Part shown: positions 17,910-27,073 of the stretch, piece after piece | Layout: each line of letters starts with the position of its first letter | How positions within the stretch are numbered: position 1 is the first letter of the stretch | DNA from: Spirochaetota bacterium | Lineage (GTDB): Bacteria > Spirochaetota > GWB1-36-13 > JAKPDD01 | Direction of reading: 5' to 3' | DNA length: 64,000 bases | Assembly: GCA_029552945.1 (NCBI GenBank) | Contig: JAKPDD010000023.1 | Location: 124,001 to 188,000, forward strand | The notes under the pieces: model-generated | Seen by the model: only the letters and a program-made list of their open reading frames with translations | Database searches by the model: none | Told to the model about the DNA's origin: nothing | Translations under genes and position numbers: made by a program

Positions 17910-19181
17910 TTAAAATAACGTATTTAGTAATAAAAATGAGAGAGCACTAATTACAGCAGTAAAAGGGAGTGTAATAAACCAGGATGAAAAAATAGATTTA
18001 AGTACATTAATATTAAGTGCTGCTATACCTCTTGTAAAACCTATCCCTATTATAGCACCTACTATTGTATGTGTTGTACTTATTGGCAATCCCAATTTTG
18101 AACCCATAAGTATTGTAAGTGATGCAGCAAGTTCTGCTGAAAATCCTCTTGTTGGTGTTATTTCAGTTATCTTATCCCCTAATGTCTTTACAACTTTATA
18201 ACCATAGGTAATTAGTCCTAAAATTATACCTACAGCCCCTATCATTAAAATCCAATTATATATTTCAATATCCATAGAAATTGCCTTATTATAAAACGCA
18301 TTCATAATTGAAGCAACAGGACCAGTTGCATTTGCAACATCGTTGGCTCCATGAGAAAAAGCCATAAGACATGCAGTTACAGGTTGAAAGTATTTAAATA
18401 CATTTTCTACTATTATATATTGTTGACCGTAGCCTTCACTACTCTCAATATTGTCTCTACTATTTATTTTTTTTATTATATACTTAGTAATGAATATTTT
18501 AGAAAAAAATGCAATAATAAAACTTAATATTGAACCTATTATCAGCGACTCATGAAACAATAGATTTATATGAAGATTTTTAAGCCCTTTAAAAAAAAGA
18601 ACAAGGAAAGATACAAGAGAACCAAAAAATATAATAAATGGAGATATTCTTATAGTTTTTTTTAATGGATTATATGTATCAAGTATCCCATTTCTTATTA
18701 TGATAAATATCAATGCAGCAATAAACCCTCCTATTACTGGTGACAAAATCCAGGTTGTACCAATATTTAATACAACTGGCCAATTAATGCCATTAAAACC
18801 AAGAACAGCGATTCCAAAACCTATCACACCTCCAACAATTGAATGAGTTGTAGACACAGGCAAGCCTAAATATGTAGCCAGATGTAACCATATAGAAGCT
18901 CCAATTAACGCTGCAATCATTCCTTTAATAAGAATCATATAATCTGGTATAAGGTTTATATAAACTATCTTTGATCCTATAGTTGAACTTACATGAGAAC
19001 CAACAAGTATTGAGCCGCTAAACTCAAATATTGCAGCAACTATTATTGCTGTTTTAAAAGATAGAGCATTTGAACCCACTGAGGTCCCAATAGCATTTGC
19101 AACATCATTGGCTCCAATATTATAAGCCATATATAAACCAAATATTACAGTTAAAGAAATAATAACTATTGATATATCCAT
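17910..19181 (-). CDS. pit: PiT-family inorganic phosphate transporter
   Basis: 423 residues, about ten membrane helices in two homologous halves. Each half carries the PiT signature GANDVANA: 'YNIGANDVANAIG' near residue 20 and 'SHGANDVANATGP' near residue 280. The repeated 'LPVSTTHSIVGGVIG' and 'LPISTTHTIVGAIIG' segments are also typical. It imports phosphate with a cation across the inner membrane. It follows its likely partner, a DUF47/PhoU-like protein, by 4 bases. Confidence 0.93.
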   Translation of the reverse strand: MDISIVIISLTVIFGLYMAYNIGANDVANAIGTSVGSNALSFKTAIIVAAIFEFSGSILVGSHVSSTIGSKIVYINLIPDYMILIKGMIAALIGASIWLHLATYLGLPVSTTHSIVGGVIGFGIAVLGFNGINWPVVLNIGTTWILSPVIGGFIAALIFIIIRNGILDTYNPLKKTIRISPFIIFFGSLVSFLVLFFKGLKNLHINLLFHESLIIGSILSFIIAFFSKIFITKYIIKKINSRDNIESSEGYGQQYIIVENVFKYFQPVTACLMAFSHGANDVANATGPVASIMNAFYNKAISMDIEIYNWILMIGAVGIILGLITYGYKVVKTLGDKITEITPTRGFSAELAASLTILMGSKLGLPISTTHTIVGAIIGIGFTRGIAALNINVLKSIFSSWFITLPFTAVISALSFLLLNTLF

Positions 19182-19185
19182 AAAA

Positions 19186-19857
19186 CTACCCTAAAATTAT
19201 AAGCCTTATTTTATTTGCTGCTTTTTCGCTTATATTAGCTATATCACCTATACTCTTGCTTATTTCTGATATTATCATAAAATCTGACTTTGAGAGTCTG
19301 TCTTCAATTTTAAAAAATTCTGATAAAAATATCTTCTCTGCTTTATCAGTTTCATACTCAAGTTTTGCAACATTAACGATCTTATCTCTTATAATCTGTG
19401 CTTGAGGCCCTGCAAAAGTAGCTTCGAGAAGTTCATCAAGACTATCTATTATCTTTTTATAAGCATCAAATGTCTCAATACTCTTTTTAAGTACTATTCT
19501 AATATAAGGAGCAATCTCAGGTGGTATAGTAAAATTTTCCTTTATAATACTTAAAGCTGATATATCTTCTGCAGTATCAGATATTGCATCTTGTGTAGAA
19601 AGCATATCAAGAACAAACTCTTTCTTAACAGGCAACAATATTGATTTCCCAAGACTATCTCTTATCTTATCTTTTATTTTATCAGCCTCATATTCATGCT
19701 TAGATATTTCCTCTCCTATCTTCTTAGCTTTTTCATAATCAAGGCCCAAACAATCTATAAAAGGGATTAAAAGGTCAATACACTTTTTAACCTCTGCAGC
19801 ATGAAGTTGGAAGTCTTTAAAAGGAGAACCTCTTAATATTGAAAATATATTTTTCAT
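19186..19857 (-). CDS. DUF47 (PhoU-like) Pit accessory protein
   Basis: 223 residues, all helical, with the PhoU-like pattern 'EISKHEYEADKIKDKIRDSL' and 'EYETDKAEKIFLSEFF'. It begins 'MKNIFSILRGSPF' at 19857, where GAGG lies a few bases upstream; an upstream in-frame ATG at 19899 lacks a site. DUF47 proteins are regularly encoded with Pit transporters and are thought to regulate phosphate uptake. Confidence 0.88.
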   Translation of the reverse strand: MKNIFSILRGSPFKDFQLHAAEVKKCIDLLIPFIDCLGLDYEKAKKIGEEISKHEYEADKIKDKIRDSLGKSILLPVKKEFVLDMLSTQDAISDTAEDISALSIIKENFTIPPEIAPYIRIVLKKSIETFDAYKKIIDSLDELLEATFAGPQAQIIRDKIVNVAKLEYETDKAEKIFLSEFFKIEDRLSKSDFMIISEISKSIGDIANISEKAANKIRLIILG

Positions 19858-19969
19858 ATCATCCTCTTTATCTTTTCTTTTACATATACATATATACACG
19901 ATAATATTTTTTTTATAGTTTATACTTTAAAATTATTTGCCGTAATATAAATTTAACATCCAGTAAGTA

Positions 19970-19995
19970 TAAAATTTTAAAATCCAAAAATTTTA
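19970..19995. repeat. 9-bp A/T inverted repeat upstream of the DUF815 gene
   Basis: TAAAATTTT (19970-19978) and AAAATTTTA (19987-19995), 8-base loop, ending 14 bases before the ATG at 20010. It may be an operator or compositional. Confidence 0.3.
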
Positions 19996-20009
19996 AAGGT
20001 TGTAATACT

Positions 20010-21269
20010 ATGATAACATCACAAAAACTTATAGATATAAAAGCAAGCTTTCAATTATTGACTCAGTATGGAATTACAAGAAAAAATAATAGAATAGTAA
20101 AAGAGTTTATAAAATCAAACAATTATTCAATAAATGAAACAAAAATAAAAAGGTTATTACTTGAATATTATCTAAAAACTGAATATCCTGATATTAATTC
20201 CCTTATGAACTATTTTATATTCAATGAGTTTATTACCTTAGCACTACCAGAACACATAATATTTAATAAAAAACAGGAACTTCCGGATTTTTTGAAAGAA
20301 GAATATTTTAAAGTAATAAAAGAAGTAAAAAATATTATAGGAAAAAACATATTCAATATTGGTTATAAAAGAGAATTTAATATCCCTTTTATAAAGGAAA
20401 GAGCTGAATTATACAAATCATTTATGGAAAACAGTATTGAAAAAATCTATAATGATTTAAAAACATTTTTTAAAACATTTTATCCTTCAAAAATCTCAAA
20501 TTATTACTATTTCGAGTCTAATGGAGAATACATAGAAGGACTTGCAAATTATAATGAAAAAAAACTTGAATCACTTAAAGGATATGAATTACAAAAGTCA
20601 ATTGTAGTTGAAAATACTAAAAGATTTGTTGAAAACAAAAAATCAAACAATGTCTTTTTATATGGAGCAAGAGGCACGGGTAAAACAAGTCTGGTTAAAG
20701 CACTACTAGAAGAGTTTAAAGAAGAGGGTTTAAGAATAATAAAAGTAAAAAGAGATGATATAGATTACCTTATAAACTATCTTGATATTATAAGAGAAAC
20801 AAATTATAAGTTTATAATAAATATAGATGATATATCTTATGATGAAAATGAACTTATATTCAAAAAACATAAACTAATAATAGACTCATTTTTTGATAGA
20901 ATACCAAAAAATGTAGTGATTTATGCTACATCAAACTCTCAAGATATTGTAAGATTCAAAAGAGATGAATCTTTATATATAGACAGAAGAGATGACGAAG
21001 AAAAAAAACTTGAACCACCACAAAGACAGATATATGATGAAAGAAGGGCTTTTACTGAAAGATTTGGGATTACAGTATTTTTTGGAAAAGTTGAGGAGAA
21101 AGAACTAGTAGAGATTTTGAAATATTATGCTGATTTAAATAATATTAAGGAGAGTATCGATATTCTTTTAAAAGAATATAAAAAGTGGGTTTATTATCAT
21201 GGTAGTATTAATGGAAGAACAATTGAAAACTTCATAAAGTATTATATAGAAAGTTTAAATACTATGTAA
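20010..21269 (+). CDS. DUF815-family P-loop ATPase
   Basis: 419 residues. The N-terminal 180 residues are helical and poorly conserved. The AAA-like ATPase domain has Walker A GARGTGKT at 219-226 and a Walker B-like 'KFIINIDDIS'. 'NVVIYATSNSQDIV' and 'TERFGITVFFGKVEEKE' match DUF815, a family of AAA+-like ATPases of unknown cellular role. It stands alone, divergent from the phosphate genes and followed by 190 bases with no gene (AT-rich, nothing recognisable). Confidence 0.85.
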   Translation: MITSQKLIDIKASFQLLTQYGITRKNNRIVKEFIKSNNYSINETKIKRLLLEYYLKTEYPDINSLMNYFIFNEFITLALPEHIIFNKKQELPDFLKEEYFKVIKEVKNIIGKNIFNIGYKREFNIPFIKERAELYKSFMENSIEKIYNDLKTFFKTFYPSKISNYYYFESNGEYIEGLANYNEKKLESLKGYELQKSIVVENTKRFVENKKSNNVFLYGARGTGKTSLVKALLEEFKEEGLRIIKVKRDDIDYLINYLDIIRETNYKFIINIDDISYDENELIFKKHKLIIDSFFDRIPKNVVIYATSNSQDIVRFKRDESLYIDRRDDEEKKLEPPQRQIYDERRAFTERFGITVFFGKVEEKELVEILKYYADLNNIKESIDILLKEYKKWVYYHGSINGRTIENFIKYYIESLNTM

Positions 21270-21459
21270 TTGGATTCTTTATAGGTTAATTTAAATTTTT
21301 CATAGTAATAAATAGAAAATATATATTATATTTATAATCTAAATAATTAAGTTATTTTTAATCTTTTTCATTAATTATATTTAAATTTTATTAGTCATGG
21401 ATTTTTTAAAAATTATTATAGTTTGAAAATAGTTTTAATCTAAAAATAAAGGAGAAAGT

Positions 21460-21681
21460 ATGTTAGAAGAAAAAGTAAAAAAAATTATTGAGGAGATAAG
21501 ACCATACCTGAAAAGAGATGGAGGAGATATAGAGTTTAAAGGCATTGAAGGTAAAAAAGTTAAAGTCTCATTAAAAGGAGCATGTCAAGGATGCCCAGGA
21601 GCTACTATGACTTTAAAAATGGGTGTTGAAAAATATATAAGAGAGAAACTGCCAGAGATTGAAGGTGTAATAAATGTATAG
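21460..21681 (+). CDS. NifU C-terminal domain (Nfu-type) Fe-S scaffold
   Basis: 73 residues, a complete stand-alone Nfu domain with 'RDGGDIEFKGIEGKKVKVSLKGACQGCPGATMTLK'-type sequence; the CxxC (C38, C41) binds a labile [4Fe-4S] cluster for delivery to target proteins. A good GGAG ribosome site precedes the ATG. It overlaps the next gene by 8 bases. No isc or suf genes are in the window. Confidence 0.9.
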   Translation: MLEEKVKKIIEEIRPYLKRDGGDIEFKGIEGKKVKVSLKGACQGCPGATMTLKMGVEKYIREKLPEIEGVINV

Positions 21682-22057
21682 GATAGTATATCTAATTCTA
21701 TTTATAATATTTTTTTCATCATGTGCCAAAAATATAAAACCAGCATCATATTTTGAAACACCAAAAGAAATATATGAGGAAGGGTTGAAACTTTTATCAG
21801 AAAAAGAATATAATCATGCATTAGAGTATTTTCAATATATTGTTGATAATTTTCCAAATGATGAAAAATATTCAAACTGGTCAATATATGAAATAGGTTT
21901 TATATACTACCTAAAAGGGGATGAAGAAAAAGCTATCTATTATCTAAATAAAGTCTTACAGACATCAAAAATAAAGGGGCCTAGAGTACTTGCAAGCCTT
22001 GTTAAGACAAAAATAGAAAAGAATGAAGGTTATAAAAATACATCTTATAAGGATTAA
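21674..22057 (+). CDS. TPR lipoprotein, BamD/YbgF-like
   Basis: 127 residues. The signal peptide ends in lipobox FFSSC, so Cys17 is likely lipidated. Two tetratricopeptide repeats follow ('YEEGLKLLSEKEYNHALEYFQYIVDNFP' and 'SIYEIGFIYYLKGDEEKAIYYLNKVL'). The 'FPNDEKY' between them is typical of BamD and YbgF/CpoB. At 127 residues it is about half the length of BamD, so it is probably a minimal periplasmic scaffold. It overlaps nfu by 8 bases and precedes purB by 3. Confidence 0.65.
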   Translation: MYRIVYLILFIIFFSSCAKNIKPASYFETPKEIYEEGLKLLSEKEYNHALEYFQYIVDNFPNDEKYSNWSIYEIGFIYYLKGDEEKAIYYLNKVLQTSKIKGPRVLASLVKTKIEKNEGYKNTSYKD

Positions 22058-22060
22058 AAA

Positions 22061-23488
22061 GTGAATATGGAAGGATATGTTAATCCATTAACAACAAGAT
22101 ATGCATCAGATGAAATGATAAAAATATTTTCATCACTAAATAAATATACTATATGGCATGACCTATGGATTGCATTAGCAGAAGCTGAAAAAGAGCTTGG
22201 ATTAAACATAAGTGATGAACAGATAAATGAAATGAAACAAAATAAAGGTAAAATAGATTTTAATAAAATTGCAGAATATGAAAAAGAGACTCGACATGAG
22301 GTTATGGCCCATATAAAAGGATGGGGGGATTTCTGCCCAAAAGCAAGACCCATAATACACTTAGGTGCAACAAGTGCTTATGTAATGGACAATGGTGACC
22401 TAATACAGATGTATCAGGCACTTGAAATAATAAAAAAAAGATTAATCAATCTCCTAAGCATAATGAAGAAGAGGGCTCTTGAATATAAAAGCCTTCCAGT
22501 TTTAGGGTATACCCACTTTCAACCAGCACAACTTACAACACTTGGGAAAAGAATAGCTCTATGGATTCAAGATATTGTAATGGATATTAATGAAATCGAA
22601 TTCAGACTTAATAACAAAAAGTTAAGAGGTGCAAAAGGGACTGTAGGTACCCAAGACAGTTTTATGAAACTCTTTGATAATGACTCTAAAAAAGTAAAAA
22701 AACTTGATTATCTTGTTTGTAAAAAACTTGGTTTTGAACCAATAGAATTATCATCTCAAACCTATACAAGAAAAATAGATTATCAGTTATTATCAACTCT
22801 TTCTGGTATAGCTCAGTCATTACATAAAATAGGCACAGATATAAGGCTTTTACAGGGTTTAGGGGAAATAGAAGAGCCATTTGAAGAAAAACAGGTTGGG
22901 TCATCTGCAATGCCATATAAAAGAAATCCAATGAGAAGTGAAAGAATTTGTTCTCTTACAAGATATGTAATGACAATTTCTCCTCTGGCCGGACAAAACT
23001 ACTCTCTTCAATGGCTTGAAAGAACACTGGATGATTCAGCAAATAGAAGAATAATGATATCGGAAGCATTTTTAGCACTCGATGCTGCAATACTAATTGC
23101 TATAAATGTATTTAAAGGTCTTATTGTAAATAAAAAGATAATAGAAAAAAGAATAAAAGATAACCTACCATTTTTAAGTGCTGAATACGTAATAACAGAA
23201 AGCGTAAAAAAAGGATATGATAGACAGGAAATACACGAGTTATTTAGAGAAACATCTATGGAAGCACTAAAAAAAATAAAAAATGGGGAAAATATTGACC
23301 TTATTAAGATGTTAACTGAATCTAAAAAAATACCTTTGAAAAGTAAAGATATAGAAGAAATACTAACACCTGAAAAAATGACTGGTAGAGCAGAGGAACA
23401 AGTATTAGAATATCTTGATTTTGTAGATAAAATTTTAAATAGAAATAAAATTTTAATAGAAAATTTAAATTTTGACCTAAAAGTTTAA
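22061..23488 (+). CDS. purB: Adenylosuccinate lyase
   Basis: 475 residues of the fumarase/aspartase superfamily. The signature 'GSSAMPYKRNP' (about 281-291) contains the catalytic Ser. 'TRHEVMAHI' and 'GATSAYVMDNGD' are the other two conserved regions. It cleaves SAICAR and adenylosuccinate in purine synthesis, releasing fumarate. The GTG at 22061 is chosen because AAGGA lies 7 bases upstream; an ATG at 22067 is too far from it. The 95 bases after it are A/T-rich and hold no gene. Confidence 0.94.
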   Translation: MNMEGYVNPLTTRYASDEMIKIFSSLNKYTIWHDLWIALAEAEKELGLNISDEQINEMKQNKGKIDFNKIAEYEKETRHEVMAHIKGWGDFCPKARPIIHLGATSAYVMDNGDLIQMYQALEIIKKRLINLLSIMKKRALEYKSLPVLGYTHFQPAQLTTLGKRIALWIQDIVMDINEIEFRLNNKKLRGAKGTVGTQDSFMKLFDNDSKKVKKLDYLVCKKLGFEPIELSSQTYTRKIDYQLLSTLSGIAQSLHKIGTDIRLLQGLGEIEEPFEEKQVGSSAMPYKRNPMRSERICSLTRYVMTISPLAGQNYSLQWLERTLDDSANRRIMISEAFLALDAAILIAINVFKGLIVNKKIIEKRIKDNLPFLSAEYVITESVKKGYDRQEIHELFRETSMEALKKIKNGENIDLIKMLTESKKIPLKSKDIEEILTPEKMTGRAEEQVLEYLDFVDKILNRNKILIENLNFDLKV

Positions 23489-23583
23489 ACTTGTTTTTTG
23501 TTTTTAAGCTTGAAAATTTATAATTTTGATTATAATAATTTATAAATTAGAAATAAATAAAACTTTCATTATAAGAGGGCGAA

Positions 23584-24138
23584 ATGGAACCAGTAAATAT
23601 AAAAGATACCCTTAAAGTCAATCCTAAAAAACTGGAAGGATTTGAATCTGTTGCTATTTTAGAACTTGATGGATATTTAGATACTTATAATTCAAAAAAC
23701 TTCCGACAATATGTTCAAGATATAGTAAATGAAGGCTATAAATATATCATAATAAATTGTGAGAAATTAACTTACGTAAGTAGTACTGGCATCGGTTCTT
23801 TTACCTCTTTCAACAGAATGCTCATACAAAAGGGTGGAGAATTAATACTTATAAATATGATACCAAAAGTATATGAAGTATTTAAGTTGCTAGGATTCCT
23901 ATCATTTTTTAAAATATTTTCTTCACTAGATGAAGCAAAGCAATTTCTGTCAGGCGGTGTTTCCACAACTACAACTGCCACAACCACAAGTCCAACTGGA
24001 ACAAATGTGTTTCCTATTCAGGCTGATTGTCCTCATTGTGGTAAAAAACTTAAGTTCTCCAAAGCAGGAAAGTTTAGATGCCCCAACTGCCAGAATATAA
24101 TAGTGGTAACAGAAAAAGGGGATGTAGAAAAAGGGTGA
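23584..24138 (+). CDS. STAS-domain anti-sigma antagonist-like protein with zinc ribbon
   Basis: 184 residues. The STAS domain (about 22-125) keeps the phosphorylatable Ser context 'YVSSTGIGSF' (probably Ser67). A Thr/Ser linker (127-140) leads to a C-terminal zinc ribbon, C149/C152 and C166/C169. STAS proteins of this type are unphosphorylated binders of anti-sigma kinases. The zinc ribbon on a STAS protein is unusual and may bind nucleic acid or protein. The STAS gene 24145 follows after 6 bases. Confidence 0.85.
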   Translation: MEPVNIKDTLKVNPKKLEGFESVAILELDGYLDTYNSKNFRQYVQDIVNEGYKYIIINCEKLTYVSSTGIGSFTSFNRMLIQKGGELILINMIPKVYEVFKLLGFLSFFKIFSSLDEAKQFLSGGVSTTTTATTTSPTGTNVFPIQADCPHCGKKLKFSKAGKFRCPNCQNIIVVTEKGDVEKG

Positions 24139-24144
24139 TTTTAT

Positions 24145-24678
24145 ATGTATAATGAAAAAGTAATAAAAATTGGTTATGATGAAAAAGGGGTTTATGTTGA
24201 TATTAAAGGCGAAGGGACTTTAAAGCAAAGCCCACAATTAAAAAAGTTTTTTGTAGATGTTATAGATAAATTCAAAGGCATAAATGACGTTAATTTTATA
24301 ATAAATATGGAAGAGTGCCAGTATATAGATTCAACATTTATAGGATTATTATTGATTGTAGATAAAAAATTAAAAGAGATATTAGGTAGACCCTTAAAAG
24401 TATTAAATCCTAACAATTACGCATGGGAAGTTTTAAAACAGATGGGGCTTGAAAACATACTGACAATAGAAAGGGGAGAAATAAAATTTCCTCAAGATAT
24501 GCAGGAGTTAAAAGTTGATAATATAAACAAAATAGAACTTGCTATGATGATGTATATGTCTCATAGTGAACTTGCCAATCTAAATGAAGAAAACAAAAAA
24601 AGATTTGAGTCTGCAATAGAAATGCTTAAAAAAGATATAGAATCTGAAGGTTATAATATAAATAACAATAAAATTTGA
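24145..24678 (+). CDS. STAS-domain protein with helical tail
   Basis: 177 residues. The STAS domain occupies about 5-112, with the conserved Ser context 'YIDSTFIGLL' (Asp62-Ser63), although the following Gly is lost. A helical tail (113-177) holds 'AMMMYMSHSELANLNEENKKRFESAIEML'. It is encoded 6 bases after the zinc-ribbon STAS protein and 15 before the receiver-GGDEF gene. It is probably a partner-switching antagonist or a signalling adaptor; its phosphatase may be one of the two SpoIIE proteins in the window. Confidence 0.82.
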   Translation: MYNEKVIKIGYDEKGVYVDIKGEGTLKQSPQLKKFFVDVIDKFKGINDVNFIINMEECQYIDSTFIGLLLIVDKKLKEILGRPLKVLNPNNYAWEVLKQMGLENILTIERGEIKFPQDMQELKVDNINKIELAMMMYMSHSELANLNEENKKRFESAIEMLKKDIESEGYNINNNKI

Positions 24679-24693
24679 TAAGGATATCCAATT

Positions 24694-25973
24694 ATGATAA
24701 AAAAAAATATTCTTTGTACAAAAAATGAAGAAATAAAAAAAAAATCTCTTCAATAGCAAAATCTCTTAACCAAAATATAGAAATCATAGATAGATTTGTA
24801 AGTTTTGATGATAATTCAATATTATTCATAATTGATGAAAGTATATTAGAATATCCATTAGAAGAAGATACTCCTTATTGGAATCATATAATAATAACAG
24901 ATAAAAAAGAAAATATAAAGAAAAATATAGTAAGTTCTGATAATAAAACATTTATAAAACATGTTATAAAATACCCCTTTTTACTAAAATATAAAAAGGT
25001 CCTTTTATTAGATGATGATAGCCAGGAAACAGCATTAATAAAAGCAGTTTTAAATAACTTAGGCATGCAGGTAAAGTCAGTCTCTAATTTTAAAGAATTA
25101 GAAGATACAATAAAAGAGTTTAAGCCAGATATATTTTTAATAGACTTTTACATTGGAAATGAAAGAGGTGACAAAGTAATAAGAAATATAAAAGATATCC
25201 CTGATTTTATTGAGACCCCAACTGTAATAATATCAGGAAGTGAAAACAAGGATGATATAATAGCATCACTTGAGGCTGGTGCTAATGATTTTATTAAAAA
25301 ACCATTTTTTATCGAAGAACTTATCGCAAGAATATCAGCACAATTAAGAATAAAATATATATACGATGAACTTTTAGAACACCTTAAGAAAGAGGAAGAA
25401 CTTACAAGAAAACTCTCTGATACATTAGAAGAGATAAGAATTAAAAATGAAAAAATCTCTGTAATGAATAAAATGCTGAAAATGCAGGTTATAACTGACC
25501 CTTTAACTGAAGTCTTTAACAGAAGATACCTCTTTGAAATCTTTAAAAGAGAGATTGCAAGGGCTAAAAGATATAATGAACCACTTAGTGTAATAATGAT
25601 GGATATAGACCATTTTAAGAAAATAAATGATACTTATGGTCATATGATAGGAGATAAAATACTAAAAGGTATAGCAAAAGTTATAAAAGAGAGGATTAGA
25701 ACCTCTGATATTATCGCCAGATATGGTGGTGAAGAGTTTGTAATAGTTCTTACAAATGCTAATCTTGAAATAGCCCAAAAAATAGCAGAAGATCTTAGAC
25801 AAAAAGTGGAAAATATTGTATTCAAGATAGAAGAAAAATCTATAAAAGCAACTATAAGCCTTGGAGTTGCCCAATTAAAAGAAGATGATGATGTGGATAC
25901 ATTACTTATAAGAGCTGACGAAAATCTATATACAGCAAAAAATAGAGGAAGAAATGCAGTTGTGGCAGGGTAA
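24694..25973 (+). CDS. Receiver-GGDEF diguanylate cyclase, needs a -1 shift in an A10 run
   Basis: The conserved frame is split. The ATG at 24694 (AAGGA upstream) reads 14 codons to a run of ten A (24735-24744) and then stops at TAG 24754-24756. A -1 shift in the run joins it to a long frame ending at 25973. That frame has a TGA just before the run and no ATG/GTG/TTG before 25065, which lies inside the receiver domain. The joined protein is about 426 residues: an N-terminal receiver-like domain without clear phospho-Asp, a receiver ('VLLLDDD', 'PDIFLIDFYIGNERGD', 'FIKKPF'), a coiled coil and a GGDEF domain with 'RYGGEEF'. It should make cyclic di-GMP. This is slippage, a real inactivating shift, or a homopolymer sequencing error. 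Confidence 0.8.
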
Positions 25974-25976
25974 ATT

Positions 25977-26735
25977 ATGAAAGAGTTTGATAAACTAGTT
26001 AATATTGTCAAAACTTTACGCGGTGAAAATGGATGTGAATGGGATAAAAAACAAACTCTAGAAAGTATGAAAAGATATATCCTAGAAGAGATATATGAGC
26101 TTATAGAATCAATAAATAAAAATGATATTAATGAAATAAAAGAAGAAATAGGTGATATTTTAATGCATATGGTATTTTTATCAAGAATCGCTGAAGAAAA
26201 TGGTTGGTTTGATATAAAAGATGCATTAAACACAATAAATAATAAATTAATTTATAGACACCCACATGTATTTGGTGACAAAAAAGTTGATTCTGTTGAA
26301 GATATATTAAAAAATTGGGAAGAATTAAAAAAACAGCAAAAAAAAGAGAGAGAATACATACTGGATGGTATACCAAATGCAATGCCACCATTAAGAAGAT
26401 CTATAAAAATTCAGGAAAAAATATCAAGGTTAGGTATTGACTTTAAAGATATTTATAGTATTATTAATAAGATAGATGAAGAATTAAATGAAGTCAAGGA
26501 AAGTTTTAAACAGGGAAATAAAGATAGTATAAAAGGCGAGATCGGTGATCTTTTTTTTGTATTAACAAGACTTGCTTTATACTTAGAAATAGACCCTGAA
26601 GACGCTATAGAAAAAACAAATATAAAAGTAATAAAAAGATTTAAATATATAGAGGATAAACTTAAAAAAGAGAACAAGGATATAACAGAAGCAGGATTCG
26701 AAGAATTAAATAAAATTTGGGAAGAATCAAAATAG
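25977..26735 (+). CDS. mazG: MazG nucleoside triphosphate pyrophosphohydrolase
   Basis: 252 residues with two MazG modules. The first has 'NGCEWDKKQTLESMKRYILEE' with the metal motif 'EEIYELIES' and 'EEIGDILMHMVF'; the second has 'DEELNEVKESFKQ' and 'GEIGDLFFVLTRLA'. It hydrolyses NTPs to NMP and pyrophosphate, a housecleaning role and a ppGpp-linked function in E. coli. It begins 3 bases after the GGDEF gene. Confidence 0.92.
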   Translation: MKEFDKLVNIVKTLRGENGCEWDKKQTLESMKRYILEEIYELIESINKNDINEIKEEIGDILMHMVFLSRIAEENGWFDIKDALNTINNKLIYRHPHVFGDKKVDSVEDILKNWEELKKQQKKEREYILDGIPNAMPPLRRSIKIQEKISRLGIDFKDIYSIINKIDEELNEVKESFKQGNKDSIKGEIGDLFFVLTRLALYLEIDPEDAIEKTNIKVIKRFKYIEDKLKKENKDITEAGFEELNKIWEESK

Positions 26736-26737
26736 CT

Positions 26738-27037
26738 ATGGCTACCAGAACCAGTAAAAGAACTAAAATATCAGAGGAGATAAAAGAGCCAAAGCTATAT
26801 AAAGTTATAATGCATAATGATGATATAACTACTATGGATTTTGTAGTAAAGGTATTAATTGAGATATTTAATAAACCACCTTACGAGGCCATAGAGATTA
26901 TGCTTTTCATACATAACAATGGCCAGGCAATTGTTGGAAAATATATATTTGATATTGCAATGACAAAAATAGAAGAAACTCATAATTTAGCAAGAGAAAA
27001 TGGATTTCCTTTGAAATGCACCATAGAAGAAGATTAA
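26738..27037 (+). CDS. clpS: ClpS adaptor protein
   Basis: 99 residues. The core 'YKVIMHNDDITTMDFVVKVL' contains the N-degron recognition Asn-Asp-Asp, and 'MLFIHNNGQAIVGKYIFDIA' matches ClpS. ClpS delivers N-end-rule substrates to ClpAP. The ATG at 26738 lies two bases after the mazG stop; a TTG at 26717 overlapping mazG is less likely. It precedes clpA by 36 bases, the usual arrangement. Confidence 0.93.
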   Translation: MATRTSKRTKISEEIKEPKLYKVIMHNDDITTMDFVVKVLIEIFNKPPYEAIEIMLFIHNNGQAIVGKYIFDIAMTKIEETHNLARENGFPLKCTIEED

Positions 27038-27073
27038 AGTTTTTATCTTATGTTATTTTAGAGGTATAAAAAA

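Noticed and set aside
23440-23470. AAAATTTTA palindrome pair in the 3' end of purB
   Set aside because: It is inside coding sequence, so composition and codon use explain it.
25640-26233. Long minus-strand open frame opposite GGDEF and mazG
   Set aside because: It is antisense to two well-supported genes, has no ribosome site and its sequence is low-complexity Ser/Ile/Phe typical of A/T-rich shadows.
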